Shown here piece by piece: positions 60,208 through 64,000 of a DNA stretch of 64,000 nt. A program made the position numbers and the translations under genes. The DNA comes from SIG636 sp045592105 (lineage in GTDB: Bacteria > Bacillota > Clostridia > Oscillospirales > CAG-382). The stretch is from contig JAZNUB010000066.1 of NCBI GenBank assembly GCA_045592105.1, forward strand, positions 46,649 to 110,648, given 5' to 3'. Under the pieces are notes generated by a model, which made no database searches, was not told where the DNA came from, and was given only the letters and a program-made list of their open reading frames with translations. The number at the start of each line of letters is the position of its first letter. Within the stretch, counting starts at the first letter, position 1.

Positions 60208-61238
60208 TGCAGAAGATATTCAACGCTTTAAATAAAGGCTTCCCTGCTATACTAATATGTGTTGTTTTTGCAACGGTTGGCGGTGCGCTTTTCATCCCTG
60301 CGGGCGGTTTTGTAACAACACTTCCCTTTATCGTTGTTTGTACTATCATCCCCTGCCTTATTGTTGAAAAGTATTATTATATGCCTGTTCTGTTTTTTGG
60401 CACAACATACCTGTTTACCTTTTCCAGAGAAGTTCCTTCTCTGCTTACAGATTTTACCGGTGGGTTTGCATTATTTGTTTCAATCTACGCCGCTATTATT
60501 TCTTTGCTTGCGTGTATTGCAACACATTTTATAAAAAAGGCTGCAAACACTAATAAAAGCAGATGGATATATGTATGCTGTGCATCTGTTTTGCTGATTG
60601 CTTCCGTTATAGCAAGCATTCCTTTAAACGGTACCCCCTGGGGATTAGCAAAAGCTAAGAATGAAATTAACCAAAAGATATCTGATAACTTTTATGTCAA
60701 CGAATTAAATGTTGGCAAGGTTTACTATGTTCCGTCAAGCAATTCTTATGCTTGTGATGTTAATGTTGGTGAAACTAATACAAACGTTGCGCATCTTATA
60801 TATAAAAACGGTTTGATATACGAAAATGTCACTAAACGTTTTGTAGCCGAGCTTGGGGCTGATACGGTGCTTAAGCTTACAAACACGTTGCGTAAGAGCT
60901 TTAATAACGATACTTTCCGTGTTGAAGCAACCGATATAGGAAAAAACTATGGCAAGCTTTCCGCAAACACAAAAGAGGAGGCTGAACCGTATATTGGCTA
61001 TAAAATCACAATATACAGCGAGGAAACCGCAAAAACCTTTACGGATAAGGTGCAGGATTATCTTGCCGTGCTTGACGGTAGCGGTATACAAGCAAATAAA
61101 ATAACCTTTGTGGGCGGCGCAAAGCAAAAGCTTTATTATAAGATAGAGGTTGATATGGGCGCACCGCACGGCTCTGTTGCAGGCTTGCTTGAGCCTTTTG
61201 ACACTACCCTGCCTTTCAGCGTTACAGCGAACAAATAA
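60207..61238 (+). CDS. Five-helix membrane protein with a C-terminal soluble domain, unknown function
   Basis: 343 residues. Five transmembrane helices lie within the first 155 residues (LICVVFATVGGALFIPAGGF, FIVVCTIIPCLIV, FALFVSIYAAIISLLACIAT, YVCCASVLLIASVIAS). A soluble domain of about 190 residues (KVYYVPSSNSYACDVNVGET ...) follows. It is co-transcribed with the RNHCP gene and ends at a terminator. No family recognised. Confidence 0.65.
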   Translation: MQKIFNALNKGFPAILICVVFATVGGALFIPAGGFVTTLPFIVVCTIIPCLIVEKYYYMPVLFFGTTYLFTFSREVPSLLTDFTGGFALFVSIYAAIISLLACIATHFIKKAANTNKSRWIYVCCASVLLIASVIASIPLNGTPWGLAKAKNEINQKISDNFYVNELNVGKVYYVPSSNSYACDVNVGETNTNVAHLIYKNGLIYENVTKRFVAELGADTVLKLTNTLRKSFNNDTFRVEATDIGKNYGKLSANTKEEAEPYIGYKITIYSEETAKTFTDKVQDYLAVLDGSGIQANKITFVGGAKQKLYYKIEVDMGAPHGSVAGLLEPFDTTLPFSVTANK

Positions 61239-61244
61239 AATTTG

Positions 61245-61276
61245 CGGAGGATTGCAACGTGATCCTCCGTGTTTTT
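61245..61276 (+). terminator. Intrinsic terminator upstream of spoIVA
   Basis: CGGAGGAT and ATCCTCCG pair across 9 bases and are followed by TGTTTTT, 7 bases past the preceding stop codon. Confidence 0.8.
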
Positions 61277-61284
61277 ATAATTTG

Positions 61285-61314
61285 GTATATTTTTATGTTG
61301 CTTCTCATATTGAT
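61285..61314 (+). promoter_or_regulatory. Sigma-E-like sporulation promoter of spoIVA
   Basis: GTATATTT (61285-61292), 13 bases, CATATTGAT (61306-61314) fits the mother-cell sigma-E pattern (ATATT-type -35, CATA-type -10), as expected for spoIVA. Confidence 0.55.
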
Positions 61315-61343
61315 AAAACAAAAAAGCATTTTCGGAGGTTTTT

Positions 61344-62816
61344 ATGGAAAGCAATATTTACAAGGATATAGCGGAACGTACAGGCGGTGATATCTATATA
61401 GGCGTTGTTGGCCCTGTGCGTACAGGCAAATCCACGCTGTTAAAAAGGGTTATGGAAACGCTTGTTTTACCGAACATTGATAACGACAACGTAAAGCTTC
61501 GCGCGCGGGATGAAATGCCGCAATCCGCATCGGGCAGAACGGTTATGACAACAGAGCCTAAATTCATACCCGAAGAGGCGGTAACGGTACAGCTTGAGGA
61601 CAATATCAACTTTAGGATAAAAATGGTAGACTGCGTTGGTTACTTAGTGGACGGGGCTATGGGGCACACCGAAAACGGTGAGCCGCGTATGGTTATGACG
61701 CCCTGGGCAAAGGACGGAGTGCCCTTTGAACAAGCAGCAGAAACAGGCACACGAAAGGTTATTACAGAGCACGCCACAATAGGCTTGATGGTAACAACCG
61801 ACGGAACGATAAGCGACATCCCGCGTGAAAGCTATATTCCTGCCGAAAAGCGCGTTGCAACCGAGTTAAACTCAATAGGAAAGCCCTATGTAATAATACT
61901 AAATTCGGCATATCCCAAAAGCGAAGAAGCCAAACGCATTGCAGAGGAATTGGAGGCAAACTATAAAGCAACGGTTATACCTATGAACTGTCTTGAAATG
62001 ACAGAGGAAGACGTTAAACGGATTTTAAAGGCTGTTTTGTTCCGTTTCCCTATTAAAGAGCTTCGCGTATACGTACCCTCTTGGTCAGAGGTTTTGGAGG
62101 ATGGGCATCCTTTAAAAAAGAAAATTAAAACTTATATAAAAAAAGCTGCCGCAGACGTTCAGAGGATAAGCGATGTAAAGAAAGCGTTTTCTGCGGTTGA
62201 CGAAGAGGAAGTTATAAGCTCGCAAATAACGTCTCTTTCTTTGGGAAACGGGTGCGGTAAAATAGACATAAGAATACCAAACAACGTTTTTTATAAAATC
62301 CTTGGTGAATACGGCGGGTTTGATATCCACGATGATAAAAGCCTTGCAGAAACAATTTTCAGCCTTTCCTCTGTAAAAAAGCGTTATGACAAGGTAAAGA
62401 ACGCCTTGGATGCCGTAAACGAAACAGGCTACGGTATAGTAATACCGGACAAAGAAGACCTAACACTTGAGGAGCCTGAGATAGTAAAACAGCCCGGCGG
62501 GTATGGCGTTAAGCTGAAAGCCTCTGCTCCCTCCATCCACATGATACGCGCCGATATAAAAACTGAGGTAAACCCGATAGTAGGTAGCGAAACACAATCC
62601 GAAGAGCTGGTAAAATTTATGCTTAAAGAGTTCGAGGAGGACCCTGCCAAGCTATGGGAAACGAATATGTTTGGCAAAACGCTGTTTGAGCTTATAGAGG
62701 AAGGGCTAAGCACAAAGCTTGAGCATATGCCAACCGACGCGCGCGACAAGCTTGCCGAAACGCTGCAACGTATTATCAACGAGGGTAGCGGCGGACTGAT
62801 TTGCATACTTTTATAA
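61344..62816 (+). CDS. spoIVA: Stage IV sporulation protein A
   Basis: 490 residues, the family length. The N-terminal ATPase has Walker A GVVGPVRTGKSTLLKRVMET and the segment KMVDCVGYLVDGAMGHTENG. The characteristic middle domain and the C-terminal tail ending GSGGLICILL are present. SpoIVA polymerises with ATP hydrolysis on the forespore surface and is the base layer of the spore coat. GGAGG is 5-6 bases before the ATG. Its presence marks an endospore former. Confidence 0.97.
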   Translation: MESNIYKDIAERTGGDIYIGVVGPVRTGKSTLLKRVMETLVLPNIDNDNVKLRARDEMPQSASGRTVMTTEPKFIPEEAVTVQLEDNINFRIKMVDCVGYLVDGAMGHTENGEPRMVMTPWAKDGVPFEQAAETGTRKVITEHATIGLMVTTDGTISDIPRESYIPAEKRVATELNSIGKPYVIILNSAYPKSEEAKRIAEELEANYKATVIPMNCLEMTEEDVKRILKAVLFRFPIKELRVYVPSWSEVLEDGHPLKKKIKTYIKKAAADVQRISDVKKAFSAVDEEEVISSQITSLSLGNGCGKIDIRIPNNVFYKILGEYGGFDIHDDKSLAETIFSLSSVKKRYDKVKNALDAVNETGYGIVIPDKEDLTLEEPEIVKQPGGYGVKLKASAPSIHMIRADIKTEVNPIVGSETQSEELVKFMLKEFEEDPAKLWETNMFGKTLFELIEEGLSTKLEHMPTDARDKLAETLQRIINEGSGGLICILL

Positions 62817-62820
62817 TATT

Positions 62821-63072
62821 ATGATTAATACGTTTACCAATCTCAAGGACAAGGACGTTATAAATATATGCAACGGTAAAAGGCTTGGATATGTAACTGA
62901 CTTGGAGATTGATTTAAGAAGCGGCAGAATAATTAAACTAATATTGCCAAGCGGAAACAAATGCTTTAATTTTTTCAGTGATAAAAACATTCTATGCATC
63001 CCTTGGCAATGTATTGAAAAAATCGGTGACGACGCTATACTTGTTCATCTTGCGGAACTACCACCAAAATAA
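62821..63072 (+). CDS. YlmC/YmxH family PRC-barrel sporulation protein
   Basis: 83 residues: NLKDKDVINICNGKRLGYVT, DLEIDLRSGRIIKLILPSG and ILCIPWQCIEKIGDDAILVH define a PRC-barrel of the YlmC/YmxH group linked to sporulation. The ATG is only 4 bases after the spoIVA stop and lacks a ribosome site, so translation is probably coupled to spoIVA. Confidence 0.9.
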   Translation: MINTFTNLKDKDVINICNGKRLGYVTDLEIDLRSGRIIKLILPSGNKCFNFFSDKNILCIPWQCIEKIGDDAILVHLAELPPK

Positions 63073-63108
63073 CTCAAACTAAGGCACAACTATAAACGCT
63101 GTGTCAGC

Positions 63109-63131
63109 TTGATGACAAACCTTGTCATCAA
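63109..63131 (+). terminator. Hairpin after the spoIVA operon
   Basis: TTGATGACAA and TTGTCATCAA pair across 3 bases, 37 bases past the last stop, without a long T run. A second stem (CAAAACGAACC 63161-63171 with GGTTCGTTTTG 63205-63215) follows. Either may end the spoIVA transcript. Confidence 0.45.
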
Positions 63132-63339
63132 TCTGGCAGAGTGCTGAGAAAGAGTGCAGACAAAACGAACCGAGGCGAGAGCTGTACTAAGTACTGCAAG
63201 CCGAGGTTCGTTTTGAACGAAAAATAAAATAGTCAGAACCACCGGTTGAACCGGTGGCTTGCACAGCCCCTATAAGGGGCAATTACAGGCTTCGCCCCTA
63301 AAAGGAGCTACTGAAGTTTGACACCGCATTACACTCACA

Positions 63340-63371
63340 GGCAGCCGCTCACGTGCGGCTGTCTTTTTTTT
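63340..63371 (+). terminator. Terminator blocking read-in to the insertion sequence
   Basis: CAGCCGC and GCGGCTG pair across 6 bases, followed by T8 on the plus strand. IS200 elements are known to carry such an inward-facing terminator, which stops transcription from flanking genes. Confidence 0.8.
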
Positions 63372-63373
63372 GC

Positions 63374-63853
63374 CTACTTATTCTTGGCACCCGTAAACGG
63401 GTCTATGTATTCCTTGAAACTCACTTGGTCCGAGGCATTATCCTCTTCTATCTGATTTTTGATGTACTCGGCTATTACTTTTTTGTTCCGCCCTACCGTG
63501 TCTACGTAATAGCCTCGACACCAAAAATGCCGTGTTCCATATTTGTATTTCAAGTTTGCGTGTCTATCAAATATCATTAGCGAACTTTTCCCCTTGAGAT
63601 ATCCCATAAACTGTGCTATACTTATGTGTGGCGGCACACTTACAAGCATATGGATGTGGTCTGTACACGCTTCTGCTTCTATTATCTCCACTCCTTTTTG
63701 CTCACACAATTTCCTCAATATCTCTCCTACGTCCTTTTTGATTTGTCCGTATATCGCCTGTCGGCGATATTTCGGAGCAAACACTATATGATATTGACAT
63801 CTGTATTTTGAATGTGCACTACTCCTTATTTCGTTTTTTTCTTTTTTAAACAT
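63374..63853 (-). CDS. tnpA: IS200-type Y1 (HUH) transposase TnpA
   Basis: 159 residues from ATG 63853, 7-8 bases after AGGAGG. The HUH motif lies in EACTDHIHMLVSVPPHISIA, the catalytic Tyr in KKVIAEYIKNQ, and YRCQYHIVFAPKYRR is the family start. It acts on single-stranded DNA at hairpin ends. No TnpB gene is adjacent within the window, so this is an IS200-like element. It appears intact. Confidence 0.93.
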   Translation of the reverse strand: MFKKEKNEIRSSAHSKYRCQYHIVFAPKYRRQAIYGQIKKDVGEILRKLCEQKGVEIIEAEACTDHIHMLVSVPPHISIAQFMGYLKGKSSLMIFDRHANLKYKYGTRHFWCRGYYVDTVGRNKKVIAEYIKNQIEEDNASDQVSFKEYIDPFTGAKNK

Positions 63854-64000
63854 GATATAAAACCTCCTTTTATCTTTGTGTAATGCGGTCGCCAAACCTT
63901 TACACATTATATCACGGAGGTTTTATTATGCATATACTAAAGTATTCTTTCTTCCCCCAGTTGAACTGGGGGTTTATTTCCACGCCTTAAAAGGCACCAA

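Larger units (their letters stand above)
63237..63975 (-). mobile_element. IS200/IS605-family insertion sequence
   Basis: The transposase gene is bracketed by hairpins of the IS200 type: CCACCGGTT/AACCGGTGG with a following CCCCTATAAGGGG stem (63239-63285), and CCCCCA/TGGGGG near 63955-63972. Such elements lack terminal inverted repeats and use subterminal hairpins. A 12-bp inverted pair (ACCGCATTACAC 63323 and its complement 63878) lies inside. The exact tips are not certain. Confidence 0.75.

Overview
The window looks like the chromosome of an anaerobic, endospore-forming member of the Clostridia, probably an uncultured gut lineage. The reasons are a complete spoIVA with an adjacent YlmC/YmxH-type gene, tandem dockerin motifs on secreted proteins, AGGAGG-type ribosome binding sites, and gene neighbourhoods typical of Gram-positives (DUF1385, prmC, ruvX; tsaC, coaE, lytic transglycosylase). 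No rRNA, CRISPR array or prophage structural gene is visible.

Layout. 1-8.2 kb: a minus-strand operon of three large secreted proteins (beta-helix-like repeats, dockerins). 8.3-12.6 kb: two histidine kinases and a LuxR-type response regulator, both kinases split by single-base homopolymer lesions. 13-17.5 kb: a surface-glycan-like operon (PIG-L deacetylase, phosphodiester glycosidase, membrane protein), with an FkbM methyltransferase divergent. 20-26 kb: OmpR/kinase/HtrA lipoprotein (secretion-stress-like) and a YfhO membrane protein. 26-35.4 kb: minus-strand housekeeping genes (MalY aminotransferase, DacA, M18 peptidase, lytic transglycosylase, coaE, tsaC, trmO, guaB, glyA).

35.7-57.0 kb is accessory DNA. 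It is bounded by a 22-bp direct duplication of the 3' end of tRNA-Leu(CAG). It carries a serine recombinase, two tyrosine recombinases, an AT-rich island at 37.7-45.5 kb, a sensor/ABC-exporter operon (45.6-52.5 kb), an iteron-like repeat field (53.0-53.6 kb) and a metallopeptidase gene pair. 57-63 kb returns to core genes (ruvX, prmC, DUF1385, spoIVA), and an IS200-type element closes the window.

The most interesting structure is at 39.7-45.2 kb. A XerC/D-like recombinase sits beside two compact modules, each a convergent gene pair with abutting or overlapping 3' ends. Each module is flanked by inverted copies of a Xer/dif-like site. All four sites share the arms TACAATAA / TTATTGTA, but the 7-bp core is CAATATA for module 1 and CTATTAA for module 2. 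This arrangement would let each module invert independently under one recombinase. Module 1 encodes a membrane protein and a methyltransferase; module 2 encodes a TIR-GNAT fusion and a radical SAM/SPASM protein. Inversion would swap which gene faces the outside promoter. It is either a two-switch phase-variable system or a pair of pdif-like cassettes; this is inferred from sequence geometry, not demonstrated.
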